64,000 nt of DNA from Schistosoma haematobium (taxonomy: Eukaryota; Platyhelminthes; Trematoda; Strigeidida; Schistosomatidae), in assembly GCF_000699445.3 (NCBI RefSeq), contig NC_067200.1, positions 7,190,450-7,254,449 on the forward strand. Reading direction: 5' to 3'. The position numbers were made by a program, and so were the translations under genes. How positions within the stretch are numbered: position 1 is the stretch's first letter; each line of letters opens with the position of its first letter. A model generated the notes under the pieces. It ran no database searches and had not been told where the DNA came from. It saw nothing but the letters and a program-made list of their open reading frames with translations. Positions 30,601 to 46,100 of the stretch are shown piece by piece.

Positions 30601-31077
30601 AGTAGCACGAAACCTAGGTCCAGGGTTTCCTGTTGACTACCTCCAACCACCATCTAATGTAATAAATTTCTGTTATTCTTTACAATTTTTAAACTGAATT
30701 TTAGTTTGTTGAATTTTTTTCAGACGCATCTACAACTTATCAAAATTACCTTCTGAATTATTTCAACAATTATTATGCAATAATTTACAACAGAATGATA
30801 ACTTCAAAAATTGTTGTCAATATATATGTTGCACCGGTAGTCATAATGATCATGGTAATATTGACAATTGTCATACATTTATGAATAATACATCATCACA
30901 ATGTAATTTAAAGCCTGAATGGACAGTATGGAAACGTGGTATGCGTTTGTCACTTGGTCATGGTCAAATCGGTTTAGCACGTTTACAACAATTGACACGT
31001 GCCAATTGTGCATTGTTAAGAGTATGTTTACTATTGTGTTTATTTGAATATAATATAAGTTTATTTTCTAAGGTGGA

Positions 31078-31125
<48 letters not shown>

Positions 31126-34100
31126 TTTTCGTTTACATGAAAGACTGATATCATTTAATGATAAAAGGAAGCGTTGGACAGGTGTTTCATCTTAATATGA
31201 GACTCTTTTAGCAGTGGGTATCCGTGACCGAAGTAAGTAATTTACCTAATGACGGCGATGGAATATAGTTACACAGTATCACGAATTCATTGGAAGTAAG
31301 CGTGTAATGCACCGCGTGCTTACTCAGTGGCCTAGTCTAAAAAAGATGATCGCACAATATCGTGGACTGATTGAAGTTAAACATTGATACCGTTGGATCC
31401 CGGCTCAGTTGTCTAGAGCTTAACTTTTATTTATTGATATGAGTTCTAGAAATAAACAATCTTTAATCGATGTTAACTAGTGATAGTAGAATCAATAGTC
31501 ACTCAGTTTAGTTTTCATGTTTGTGTGCAATTTGTTTTACGATAACTAATACTGAAATTATGAGAGTTTAACCTCCATCACTCAGTGCTGTAATTACATG
31601 AGTTCCTAACATATAACATCGAGGATGCAAGGGATCTTGTTATGTAGATGATAATAAATAATTAAAATAAATGAAATCTGATTGAAATGAATAATTGTTT
31701 AAGGATCGTTTGAAATTTCACTAAATGAAAACTATGGAAAAAGTTAGTATAAAGGGTATCAATCAAATTTTATTTTACAATGATCTTTAACTTCAGTTGA
31801 CTTTTTTTGAAGTTTAAATTAATCTCTCTGTGGATTTTATTGTATCTATGGAAATGCTGAGATTTATACGAAGGAGGTTTTCTCTTTTTCGTCGTTTCTT
31901 CTTAGCATCATGACATCACGGACTGGTTTCATCTAGAAAAAGCTATGAAAATTAGCATGAGAAATATTTACATATACATAATTTCATTTCCTCGTTTATT
32001 TCAGAATCAATCTTTCAAACAATCATTTCTGAATTTTACCAACAATCGACAATTATCATCTTTGCGTTCTTTGGTTTCCTCCTGTTCTCCTCGTTCTTCG
32101 CCTTTTTCTTCTACTACAAAAACAAATGATATAATTTCAAAACTTCTTCCCCAGTCTTGTTATTGTGAAGAATGGGATGAACCATGTGCTATAGTTGGTG
32201 AAGAAGTTATGAAACAAAGTAAAAAATCAATAATCGTTAATCAAAATATTTCTAATACAGAGAACAACTTCATCTTGTCGAATTTACCACTAAATAATGA
32301 TACTGTTTATCGTAGTGGTGTTGTAGAAACAATTAAACATTCCTATGAAGGACGTCGTTTACGGTTAATGCACTGGGTAGTACAAGACGATCAAAAACAT
32401 GGAGAATTTCAACCATATACTACGACGATGAAAACAACAACAGAATCATCACCGTTAAGAACAACAGCTTGTCAGGAACGTACTGTAAAGACTGCATCTG
32501 ATTTTAAAATACAATGTAATCATGGTTACCTAACTGATCAAGAACATGGTACAGTAATTTTTTTAGTTTTTGTAACCTCATTACCTTTCAAATAAGATTA
32601 ATAATATTAACTTATGTCAGTCACATCTAATTAAACTTGACCGTAATCGAATGTTCAGAAACGTATCTCGACTTTTCTTCGATAATATATATATATACGC
32701 ATAAGAAAAAGTGAAGTTTCATACTGATAAAGTTGAAGATCATGGGTTCAACCACTGGCTGCGCCATAGGTAGGCACTACTGAGTTTTTCCACACTAGGA
32801 AAAAATGGCCCTATGCAATGTCTGAGAGAAGTGACGGGGAAAGTCGACTGTGAATCAATAGCAGTTCACGTACCGGGCGACTGTCAAGTTCTTTTGGTTT
32901 GAAAAGTTCAACGGTGAGATTGTTTAGTAGATTATAGCAGATCAATCATATTTGTAATTAACCATCTCTAATTGTAGATATTTATTTTTTCAGAATTCAA
33001 AATAGAGGATATTGTTTAAAAATGCACCATAGAAGGACAATGAAATTAGTTGAAAACTCCTTTATCTTGTTCTTTCGATGTACTCACTTTTTGTATATGC
33101 CTTTACTATTCCATTTTCACAATCGTCATTGCATACCAGTATTCTTTATACTCGATTCATTCACAATCATCTAAATGGTCAATCCGTGTCTGGAACGTTC
33201 TATAAAGTACATATTCCCCATATTTTCATCAATTTGTCTTGACTTTACACCATAATTACATTCATTTTAGTCCTCACTGCAACATTTAATTGATTGAATG
33301 AAGTTTTTTCTACAACAATTTACCTATTTATACAGCTTTTAAGATTTCATTAATTCTTTGAAAATATCGTAACTTTCTTTGAATCGAAAAATTCAATTTT
33401 AGGTTGTGTATTTATTGGACAGATGATGGATTGATGGATAGTGGCTAGCAGTGGAATCCAGGACGCGCGTTTCGTCCCATTTGGGACTCGTCAGCTGAAC
33501 GTACCTGCATCTCGGAGAGTTGATGTTCACTCTGGGACTCGAACCCAGTACCATTCGCTTCAAACACCATCGCTTTATCCACTCAGCTACTGAGTCCTGA
33601 TAGCCACTTGCTTGTGCAATGCGATGAATTTGAATTCAATTGGTTTTGTTTAGCTTGTATCTAGGACGAAACGCGCGTCCTTGGTTCCACTGCTAGCCAC
33701 TATCCATCACTGCTTGCAAATAGCTTGTGAATTAAGGTAATATCGAGGCATACGCACAGTATGCACATATGCCAATGAGAGACTGATCAATTGCAGTCTT
33801 AAACCTCAATGGGAAGATACAAGCCAAACAATACCAAGATGATCGATTGTTTTTGTGCAGCCTACATTTCAATAGATTTGAATAAAAAAATTCGTCTCTC
33901 GTTTTTAATTGGTTTCTATTGTGTCTTAATCCCTATCAAAATATCATATGACATGATCTCTAATCAGAGCACTGACTGATCTTGGCACTTTGCTAAACCA
34001 CTGACGCGTTAATCAGAATTAGCAGCCTGGAATAAAATCTGAGTCCTAATTATTTCTTCTTTCCTTGCCGTGTCCGTTGAATCCAAAACACCATCTCAGC

Positions 34101-37100
34101 TTCTACTTTATGAATCGTATATTTCAGATTTACATGGTTTATATACAAGCCAACCAAAACCGCATCACACCATAAAATGAAAAATAACAATTACACAAGA
34201 TCAAGCCAAAAAGTGGCTGTGATTTTGAGAGACTGTAACTAATAGATTGGGAAAAACTTAAGAATAGTAAAGCGTATAATAGTAGTCAATAGGTCCAATG
34301 GAAGCTTATAATAAGAGAAATACTGGTATATGTATAATCTAGTTACTCAACAGTTATTCAATAAGAATATGTACATAATAACAGTTCATAAACAGATCAT
34401 AGTAGTTATCATTCATTTATTCTTCGTTAAGATATAACAGTTTCCTGTATCTATCTATTTGTAAATTATTTATAGATGCATTCCAAAACTCATGTCTTAT
34501 TGAAATTTACTTACCAAATTTAAATATCTACTGGGAATATAAACAAACTGACAAATGTTCAACTGTCAATTCTAACCAAACACATAATCATTTAGAAGTT
34601 ATTCATTCTCTACGAAATCATTCTCAACTTCGACAAAAAAATAGTTTAAGTCCAGATTCTCGGGCAGTTGCTGAACTATTAGCAAAAGTTAGTTCACTAA
34701 ATTAATTTATTTGTAAAGATTTATGTTTTATTCATTTATGGTTTCCAATCTGTATTTGTTGGTTAAATGGATACTGTTATAGCTACTTTTCGAACAAATA
34801 TTGAAATATATATGGGTTTACTTAGCAGCCATGAATTACCTAATATGTTTTGAATTATATTACGTCCTTGATCTGTCTACCCACTTTCGTGCAGAAGATA
34901 ACTTGGCTAATCTAGATTAAGACCTTGATGCGATAGGTTGACCGGCTCAACCTTGAGGCTAGTATGCGTGAGTTCGAAGTGAGATCAACTACTTGGAGTA
35001 GAGAGACGAAAACTATACTATCACGTGATTGGCTGACAAGCACATGAGTAAGAGAAGACAAGTCAACTGGAACACTACACGATTTATTCTCAATTCCGAT
35101 ATGGTTCCCGATTCCAGATCAGTGTAAAAAGATACATGATGAATAAATAAATGGGTAACCAGACCACAAAGCACAAGAATTAGGAAAATACAATTGTCGA
35201 AAACTGGAGATTAGCTTATAAAATAGAGTAGAAAATATTACGTTTGAATTACAATAACTTTGGAACAAAAAAGGCTATGGCAGTGAATCATATATGAAAC
35301 GAAAGCTTATGATCTACAGAATAGACTAGAGACAAAAATAGATGTTACTATTTTACAAGGTTTGAGTTAGATGAAATAACGTACTCCTCAAAATAGCTTC
35401 CATAGTTTGTCAAGGCTTCTTGTTTTCCTGTTCACATCAAACCAAAAATACTATAAATAAAATAAATGTTATATGAGTTAAAAGGGTAATAATACACATG
35501 TGGTGTATGCTACTTATGTTGATGGATATAAGTAGTATGTAGTACCAATCAGAAGTGGAATGCATGCCTGCAGATGATTGGGAAGATTCAATTGAAGGAA
35601 ACCGAAAGTCATTCTTAGAAAAACAGAAATAAAGGAATTACGAAGCATGTAAACGACAGCTGATGGAAGATTTGTAAATTATGTCTTTAATTTATGGTTT
35701 TCACATTTTACGAAGGCACTCTGTAATTTTGCACTAAACCATAAATTGGCTTTCCCCACCTGATTTCTCGTTTACTAGTCATGGACCATCTACTGATCAA
35801 TGAAATCTGTATATTCCTTCATGTTGTTGTTAATTAATGATGAAATAGATTACTTTCAAAAGTACATCCTGTTATTATTCTTTATTGTTGTTGTTTGATT
35901 CTGTTAGTATCCTGGATTGAATTTTGATCACTTCATGTAATAGAATATGTAAACCCTGAAAACATGCCTCAGCATATTGCATTTACTGACAAGTTTTGTC
36001 AGATTCTTTGACCCCATAGTTCATCGTGTTTTATCACTCGTCAGTCTGGATATATCCTACACCCTAGCATTGATTTCTGCACACTGAGGCTCGGACTCAG
36101 TAGTTCCTTCGTATGTAGGCTCTGTTTGTCACAAATTTATATCAGTTAAGTTACTGTTGAGAACCGGCGAGCATTGAACTTCGGTTTCATTCCAGTACGG
36201 CACTCTTCAGATATGCCCATTTACGACGCAGCTCAATATATAAACTTAACCATTCTCTACGAAATTCCTACAACTAAAATCCCTTCAAATTGTAACCTTA
36301 ATTTTCTCTTTACTTGCTTTCTTTTTACACTCCAGTTAGTCAACCATATTGACACATTATTAGAAGATTGGTATCCAGATCTAGGAGCGAAATTAAATCA
36401 ATCTAATGAAGGTGTTTATTTAGTTGAACGTATTATTCCATGTTGTGCCTGTCTTGCTACACCAAGCCGTCATCTCAATAATTTTTTAAGACAGTCTCTT
36501 AGTTTTTCCACTGATAACCATCTCCAAAATATGATGAAAAATTCCTCTTCTAATAGTATCATTAATCAGTATAAGGAAATGGACAAAAACTTTAATGGAA
36601 ACAAGTATTGGTATGTTGTAGTTTTGTAACTTTTTCTTGTTGTTCAAACTTAATATGTTCCTCACTTGTTCTATTCCGCTACAAGATATATACGTTTCCT
36701 TTGCATGTTTGCCTAACTTGCTGCACGAGTTATAAGACTAAGATCGACAAAGAAACTGTAATTGACGAACCGAACAAACTGCATACAAATCACAGTTTTA
36801 TGTGCGATTGTCACTCTGACCTAGACAATGGCTTGTAACCTGAGATACTTACTGAGTACATATTCCGCTTCATTCAAAAGCGTATCAGGTTTATGATCTT
36901 TCACCTACTACCAGACCTGAGAATAGCATGTGAGCGTGAACAGGTTGTATGTTTGGGTCAACTTAATCTGTTGAAATGGTGTTTTACTATTTAGTTTCAT
37001 GTAGTTAATGTGTTATAAAGAGTGGAATGGTTCTCCTAGATTTCACTGCTAACCACTGTTCACAGTGTTACCGACAATTGCAATTGTGCAGGTATTATTG

Positions 37101-40100
37101 GTGTATCTGTTCAAAGAGCCCTGTATAGGGTGATAGTAACCGACTCAAATAATCCTGAAGGATAACACCGGAAAAGTATAAACCCTTATAAATAATGATA
37201 AGTAATATATATTGGGTGTACATTAGTAACATTCATTTGATGAACCTTGAATAGGACAAAGTAAACATTAAGTATTCTACTACTTTAGCTACACCTTTCA
37301 AGGTATACTCGAGTGTAATTTTTGACTTCTTGAATTCATTCAATTAATAACAATTCGAACATTTTATACTAGCGTTTTGAGTTATAAATACATAAGCTAC
37401 TTACAAATTAAACTGACTGATAGAGCAAAGGATGTTTTACGAATATAAATGGAGTTCACCATCAAGATTTACTGTAAATTTGATAACGAGTGAAATCTAT
37501 TGTGTTGAATGGTTTCAGAAGATTACGCAACATTACCTACCGTCATCTAATGTTAAGTTGATTTATTAGATCATATGCTTTTGATAGGGCTTTTTATTAT
37601 GAAGTTTAAATGCAATTTTCATTATGAACACTGGCTGAACCATCAAAAATCAAATAGGATCAAGCAATCAGTTTTTTTTTTATCAATTATGAACTATTTA
37701 CCAACGTCTTCGAAAAGGGATAACCTTAGTATTGTCTCACTTTCTATTTGTTTAATTGGCATCCTAGTAAGTGGATAGTGTATGTACTAACTGATAGAAT
37801 TGTAAAAATAACTTTTTCAGGCTTTCTTTTTTAATGTACACTTCTTACGAGTCTCTAACCAAGGTAAACGAATTCACTCAGTGATTATTGGTTTCTTACG
37901 TAACGTAACGTTGTAATGAAAACTACATTTAACTTGTTACGTAATCGTTACAAAATCCTAATTTTCTAAAAAAAATCATTCTTTTTAAATATTTCCTTCC
38001 ACTAGTTTGAATCAATTATCGTCAAACAATAAGAAATTATCTAAATCTGTTCAATATTTAAATGATACTGAGAATGAACTGAAATATTCTTATTTGAGCT
38101 CATCTGTATTATCTGTACCAAATGATTTATTCACTAATGAGGAATTATTAATGAAATATTCTTTGGACATCAAAAATTTCGATGATAATAATAAGATGAT
38201 CACAGAGAAATATTTAGCACATCATAATATGTCCAAGTAAGTATAATCTGTCTTGTTTACTCATTCATTTATATCTATTATGATCGAGTGTATTTTACAA
38301 TTGATTGATCACTGTGTGGTAACCAATGTCATATATGTCAAGTCTTTCTTAGTGCAGATCGAATCCTATCGACCAAGTTGCAGTGTGCGTGATACGGGAT
38401 CGAATCCGTCAGGGAGCATCAGTTCCCTTAAGATTACAGGTACACCTTGCTGACGAGTGTCAAGTAGCACGAAACCTAGGTCCAGGGTTTCTTGTTGACT
38501 CTCTTCAACCATCTTATCTCAACATAGTGTATTTTAATACAATAATCAAATTAGATTTGAATCGATCAAGCGCAAATTAATAATAAATATAATTACTACT
38601 CCTTTTCCATAACCGTATTTATATTTCAGTAAAACATTTAACATCAGAATACAAAGCTTGGCTGCAGCTTGTGATTAGACGGTGGATCACTTCTTACGTG
38701 CATTTTTAAGCAATATGAACTAACAATTTGGTATACTGATCTGTTTAACAGTACATTAACCAATACGGTTCTTTGAAACACAACTTAGAAAGCAACATGA
38801 GTTGTAAACGTGACATAGAAGATTTTATACCACATTGGTTACCAATGATTTAAAATATTGATTACCATTTCAGTCCTTATTAGTGAGATTCTCCTCTAAA
38901 CATTCTCGTTACTGTATATTCCATATTCCTCATTGATGCAGCAAGCTCAAGGACTATTTTTCACTTAGTTTATATATAAAGCGTTTCTTATATAGTGTCG
39001 TTTACTCTGTGTTTCACTTTTCATTCATTCCAAAACAGTTCTTCGAAATGGTCGTGGCCTTTTAAACGGTAGGTAAATTTTTCTGTCCATCTTCTGAAAA
39101 TCCACTAGCCAACTGTTTGAATGGTGATTAAACTCCAGTGTGACTGAATTATTTACGTGTAAATAATCGTTGTTATGTTAGTTTAGTCCTCCTATGCTGA
39201 TCAGGTTCTGTCGATCAAGATACAATGTTTCCTCTATTCTGAATAACGCGGCGGCTCATGTACAATTTTCTTACGTTAGATAGTTTGAGGTTGTTGTTTA
39301 AAAAATTTGGGTTCTCCTTGCTGACAAGTTCCAACTAATATGTAACCTAAGGCTGTGGTTTTCTTGATAACTATCTGCAATCACTTGGCATACCTATATA
39401 TTTCTCGTGATGTTCAGCCACTTAATCTTGTGGAAATATTGCAATTCGACTGGTAGACCTAAAGCAGCATTAATAAATAGATAAACATTACATCTTAGTG
39501 ATTAATCGTTTAGACAAATATATCTATATATAGTAAAGTTCTAGATTGCTTGTTTACGGAATGTACATTTACATTACTGGATGATACGTCTTGGAGTTCT
39601 TTTGTTGTAATAAATGTAGATTGTGTGCAAATTTTCAAACTTTAAATTATTAATTCTAGTACTGTTTAATAATCTTATATTTTTTTTACAATTCACTGGT
39701 TTTTTGTGATAACAGGAATCGATATAAAAGAGCACATTCAGCAGATCCATTAAAAATGACCAACCGTAATAAAAATGAAAATGGTAATCAAAATAAATTA
39801 ACCAATCCATCAACAACCTATACATCGTTTGTTTATGGTATCACTATTAGTGAATATATTCATTGGTATGTAATGAGAAGTTCAAATAAAATATTACAGC
39901 CTGGAGAATTATATTGTCCTATACATTCATCTGTTCAGTTATGGGCTCCAGATTTAGTAAGTTCCATCGTATGAAGACATGTAATCCTATATGATTTTTT
40001 CATTAATATATATTTACTTCGAAGTTTCTAACTACTGAAATGCTATATAAGTAAAATGAAAATAATGTAGATAAGATTTTTGTCACTTGTCGACATTAAG

Positions 40101-43100
40101 TTAAACAGAAAAGTATGAAGATCAAGTCAAAGTCTTTTTTATACTGATTGTAATCTTCTTAATGTTGAGAAATTTATAAGATTTTTCTTGAAGACTCAGT
40201 TTGAACCACCGTAACGGAATACAGTGAGTTGTAAAGTAGTGTCTGTTACAAATGTGTATCAAGACGAGTTACTATACGTCACAATAGCAAAAACAAATAC
40301 ATATAACTTATATCACCACGTTAAACAGATGAATTCATAGTAATATCATATATTTATATATATTATGAGAACAATTACAAAGCGTAAACTAATTTACAAA
40401 CATGATCAAATTCTATTTATTTTTCCCAGGATCGGTGATCATTGAAGTAAATATTTTACTTTGCAGACTAATATTAAGTGAACAATTATTAAAAAGCAAG
40501 AATACAATGAGACGTCTCACTTTAGTATGGGACTTCTTAACAGAGTCTGTGCACTGTCCCCCAACCGGAAATGGTCTCTTAACATTAAGATTTCCGTGTC
40601 CAAATACGATGCTTTACATTTCTTTCTTCAAATCTCATTAATCCATTTTCATTTTCTCGTGAAATTTGTGCGTAACTGTCTCATATTCAACATGGTTAGA
40701 CTCTATTGGTTATATCTTCTCTTTGAAATTGGGAGTTACCCCTGGAAATTAGCCACTAGTAGGCACATAATTTATTATGCATATAACACTAGTTGTTTTA
40801 GTGAATTGTAGAATATTAGTGTTACTAATGGTTGTATAATGAGTTGTTTTTTTGTTATACTTCTTTTTTTTCTATTTTTTCTCAAATCAGCAATTTAAAG
40901 ATATTCCTTCAACACTTTTCTTTTCTACTGATCGTGTCTATTTATTGGAATTTCTTGGACGTGGAGCTTTTGGTTCCATATTTAAAGGTTCTGTAAATAG
41001 TTCAAATCCATCCAAACAACAACAAATAGGACGATTATCAAATAGAATTTCACTCGAAACAGTCAATCAAGTAAACTGATGATTATGTGTATATGTATTT
41101 CTTTGTAACTTATAAAGCTGATTGTAACTCATGGAAGAAAAAAGGAGAATTTATCATGGACAATTTGACAGTAGACACTTACTTACTTACTCACTTACGC
41201 CTGTTACTCCCAATGGAGCATAGGCCGCCGATCAGCATTCTCCAACCCACTCTGTCCTGAGCCTTCCTTTCTAGTTCTATCCAATTTTTGTTCATTTTCC
41301 TCATATCTGTCTCCATTTCTCGGCTTAATGTGTTCTTTGGTCTTCCTCTTCTCCTTTGGCCTTGAAGATCCCACTTGAGAGCTTGTCTTGTGACGCAGTT
41401 AGGTGCTTCACTCAATGTGTGTCCTATCCACTTCCAGCGCTCCTTCTTGATTTCTTCCTCCGCTGGGACCTGGTTTGTTTTCTCCCACAGTGGGTTGTTG
41501 CTGATAATGTCTGGCCAACGGATCTGAAGTATTTTGCGTAGACAACTGTTAATAGACACCTGTATCCATCGCGTTATCCGCTTAGCTACTGAACATGAAC
41601 TCTGGGTTACAGGTACATTCAGATGACGAGTCCCAAATAGGACGACACGTACGTCCTGGATTCCACTGACGGTCACCGTCCATCTCTGCTTATAATGCTT
41701 GTGGTTTAAGGCAATATCGATGTAATACGCACAGGATGCACATATGCCAATAAGAGACTGATCAATTGCAGTCCTAAACATCAATGGGAAGTTTCAAACA
41801 TCCAATTATTTTTTAATGCAAAATTACAGTGTTTTAGTAAAGTGTGAAAAGTATACGTTAAATACAACATCATTTGAACATTTTCCTTGTATTGTCTTTT
41901 GCATATTCCATCATTCGTCAAATTCTGTTTTTTTTCGATTGCTCTCCTATTTAATTCTTATTCTCTTCATTTCAATATTTTTCTAACCGTCCTTCCACTT
42001 CCGATTAATATTACATACTACTTACATCTGTCAACATAAGTGATATACACCACAATACCGAAATTGGGCAAACCGAAGTGGATGAAGTTGTACTGTTTTT
42101 TTTAACTTGGTACTTGTTAGTTGTGAAAATCAAGTTTTCTGTAAAACTACTAGATCATCATTTAAAAATACAGAATTTCACTTTTTTTTTTTTTAAAAAA
42201 AATTGATTGAAAACTGGTTAGTTGCCCATTTGTATCATCCAATTAACATTATTTCTTCAGTCATATTCACTAGCTACTAGTGTTAACTGACGTTTACTTC
42301 TTATTTATTAAATGTATGTCTGTTTTCTCTTTTTTTTCTATTAATTTTAGTTTAATAACAATCGTACCACAAATTTCATTCATGAGGTAGCTGTAAAACT
42401 ATGTTCACCTATTTATCCTAATTTAAATAGTAATAGAAGTAATTGTTATCCTATGTTTAATTCTATCAACTCTGAGCGTATCAATTTATCATCATCATCA
42501 TTACAGCACAAGTGTTCTACGTCGAATCTTTCCGATGCTATGTTTTTATATCGTCAAGAGCAACGTAGATGGTTACATAACCCAATTGAAGCCTGTTTAA
42601 CTGCTTATCAGGTTGGTTGATTAGTTAAATTAATTAGTTGTTTGATTAATTTTGTCATTTAAGAAAGTACAGATGTTTTCACCAGCATAAGACCATCCTG
42701 GAGACCAAACATAGAACCTTAAGGTCTTACTCCGCAAGTAATCAACCTTTTGATTATTGATTCCTCATCCAATAAATTTGAAAGACGGATGTACCCTATC
42801 ACGAAGTAGCTGAAGGGAAAATTTGTAAACCATTGGATGCCGAGTCGGTGGTCCAAAGGTTAAATGGTCTCTACAAAATCTGAAACTCTCTTCGTCTGAT
42901 TTCTTTGCTGAGGTTGTGGGTGCTCATTGTTGTGTACAATCGAAACCTACTTTCTTTAGCTAGTGTTTGTTCAAGTATAGATTTTGTGAGTGCGATTCTT
43001 GAAATGGATTAAAATCTGAGCAAAGATGGATAGTGGCCGCGACCGACCTCCTGTAGGACTGAGATGTAATCACAATTGATTGATCACTGGGTGGTGATCA

Positions 43101-46100
43101 ATGTTCATGTATGTCAGATCTTTCTTAGTGTAGATCGAATCCTATCGACTAAGTTTCAGTGTGAGTGACACGGGATCGAATCCGTCAGGGAGCATCAGTT
43201 CCCTCAAGATTACAGGTACACCTTACTGATGAGTGCCAAGTAGCACAAAACCCGGGTCTGGGGTTTTTGTAGATATTATAGTAATTTCAGTAGTTGAGAC
43301 CATATTTCAATGGAGGCTAGACCACCATAGAAAACCTGGATGTATTGAACTGCTATTTCGTCCTATTATTGGACTCCTCAGCAGTGCACATCCAAGATCC
43401 CGCCTCATGATATTCGAACCCAAGATCTATCGGTCTGGAAACGGCCATCCAGTACTTCCAGGTTTTAAATAGTCCTCTAGCTTCAATTGACTCGTGTGAT
43501 CTCAACTATTAAAATAAATTTATGGTTTTTTTTATTTCTGATTACTTAAAAAATTCAATGAAAAAACTTTCTTTCGACTTATTCTAATTATCAAAGTATG
43601 CGCTTCTTCTTTTTCTTTTATTTAAATCTTTATATAGGAAATTCGATCTGAATTAAATATCCTATTATCAATTACAAGAAATTCATTGTATTCTAATCAA
43701 TATTCTTTTCCATCATCATTATCATCATGGTCACCTTCATTACCATCATCATCATTATTACTATATCATAAGAGTAGACGTACTAACAGATTATGTAATA
43801 GTTATTGTTTAAAAGAAAAACGATCTAATCAAAGTTGTTTTAATAAATGTTTACAAAAGAATAAATTAAAAGATTTTAATAATATGGACAAGATAAATAG
43901 TATTAATGATAGTAATAACTTACTTATTTGTTATGGAATTATTTATCCTAATCCTATTGGATTTTTAATGCCATTATTACCATTAGGCAATTTATCTGAT
44001 TATTTCAATTCATTATTAATATTATATCAAGATGTATTAAAGACAACAATGAATACATCAGTCATAACAACAAATTATAATGAATTATTTATTAATCATC
44101 CATTACATCCAATCACTATGACGTTAATAATTAATCAGGTAAGATTTTTTCTTTTTTGATTGAGATCATGAACCGATTGATGTTAGACCACTTTTGGAAA
44201 CCTGGAAGCACTGGACGGTCGTTTCGTCCTATTGTGGGACTCCTCAGCAGTGCGCATCCACGTTCCCGCTCGCGGGATTCGAACCCAGGGCCTTCGGTCT
44301 CGTGCGCGAACGCTTAACCTACTGGACCACTGAGCCGGCATCCAATGGTGATAGTGTCTTCGTTCTTTTTCTTTTCTTTTGTTTTGTTTTTTGGGTTGGT
44401 TTTTTGTTATTTGTGTTTATTTTATTATTGGATCATAATGGTATACAGTTTCAAATTATTGACTAGACAGATACAAATATCTTTTTTTTTAATGTTTAAT
44501 ATGCAAATCATCAGCATATTTTTGTGCATTATGTAATATAAATTGTATTGTATATATTGTAAGAAATATATCTAAAAGAAGTTAAATCAAAATATGATAT
44601 CACTCCATGAAGTTCTTGACTAGTTAACTGAATTGTGTCATTACGTTCAAACTAATTGGTTGATATTAATATGATTGTTGTGAATAACAGTTAAGAAAGA
44701 TTTTTCTTTATACCATAGATCTTTTCACTTTTTGTTTTCGGATATGTGTGTGAGAATGATAATAATTGGTTGTTTGCATAGTTAGTCTTGTAGATAGTTT
44801 GAAAGTCGTTAGATGAGTTATAGATTCTCCTATCCTTATTATTATTGTATCGGATTGTTGAACAACCACCGTGCAATTAATATCAGTCCAATACTAATAA
44901 CTGATTATGGTTTAAAATTACAAAGTACTAATTCTAAGAAAAATAAAACCAAAATATACTACGGTTATAACTTGTAGCCTGAGTGCCCTCTTAATGCATG
45001 ACGTAACGATACCGCCAATTAGAGAACAGTGAATTATCGATCGGACCAATGACGAATAAAAACCCGTACGAGCAGTCTATAGTCCTTATCGGTCCTGCTT
45101 CCTGCCTAGCCCAGCCAGTTAAGTCCAGAACACTAATCTCAGCCTCTGCAATATGAATCATTCATTTCAAGCATACTGGGTTTATATACCAACCAGATAG
45201 ACCACATCATACCAATAAAATAGGAAACAACATTTATGCAAGAACTATTCAAATGTGGCTGTGAATGTGGGAGCTAGTAATTGATAGACTAGGCATAATT
45301 CAAGAATGGTAAGTCGTACAAGAGTAATTCATAGGTCAAAATAAAGCTCATAATAAAAAGGACATGAATATAAATAGTTTAACAATTATACGATAAAAAT
45401 ATAAGCATAGTATTGGTCCATAAATGGATCTCAAAAGTTACCATTCATTATGCTTATCGGAACCTAACAACTACAGAAGGGAGTGTATTAGATGTTGCCG
45501 TGTTGAACAGGTGACTGTTTTGCTTTCTCTTTTTAAAAGTCACGTTGGGTAATGTTCTAAGGTGCGTTTGGAAAGTGTTCGCTTTGTGCGGCCGATATAA
45601 CCTGCCCCATGGCAACAAGTAAATTTATAGATGCACATCGATATGGTTCAAACTGGAAGTTTATCCTTAACACATCCGTGAATGGTAGGCTGGGCTGATA
45701 AAACAATACGGAGCCTAGCTGAATAGGTTTTATTCATCGATTTTGAAATCCGTTAATTCAAGAGTTCGACAGCAGTATATTTTAAATTTGATATTCATAA
45801 GACGTTTTCTTCCGAATTGTTGGTGCTTTTCCAGTATGCTGTCTTGGTGTTAAGTTCCTAACGAAAAATCCAGGTAGATAATCATTTCTGACGAATATTT
45901 GTCAAAGTTAAAGTAGTTCGCCATCTATTGTGTTATTCGAACATATTCGCCTAATACTTGAGGATAAAGAGTGGATTAAGTTTCTCTTTCTATTCAATGG
46001 GGCCCAGCTATGGAAATACCTATACTGACCATTCCAGGTTGGTTTTCTACATATATATCTCTGTAAAGAACCATCTGACCTTTTTAACCGTATATCAAGA

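Larger units (their letters stand above)
30090..30660. repeat. F3 tRNA-like SINE, inverted pair
   Basis: A minus-strand copy (about 30176-30410) shows an A-box-like GGATAGCTCAGTGCTAACG and a B-box-like GGGATCGATTCC on that strand. A plus-strand copy (about 30410-30655) follows with GGGATCGAATCC. Each ends in a hammerhead ribozyme, so the two ribozymes point away from each other. A short plus-strand 5' fragment lies at 30095-30175. Confidence 0.87.

Noticed and set aside
36174..36335. N-terminal extension of exon 17 as a separate gene start
   Set aside because: It includes the pyrimidine tract and AG acceptor. Phase with exon 16 requires the start at 36336.
41191..41784. A 197-residue minus-strand open frame
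   Set aside because: It is a chimera: the first part is translated Sm-alpha SINE, the second is a retrotransposon RT tail. The join lies near 41560.
44240..44340. tRNA-like sequences with A and B boxes in F1, F2 and F3 SINEs
   Set aside because: They lack a full cloverleaf and are repeated as SINE heads, so they are not functional tRNA genes.
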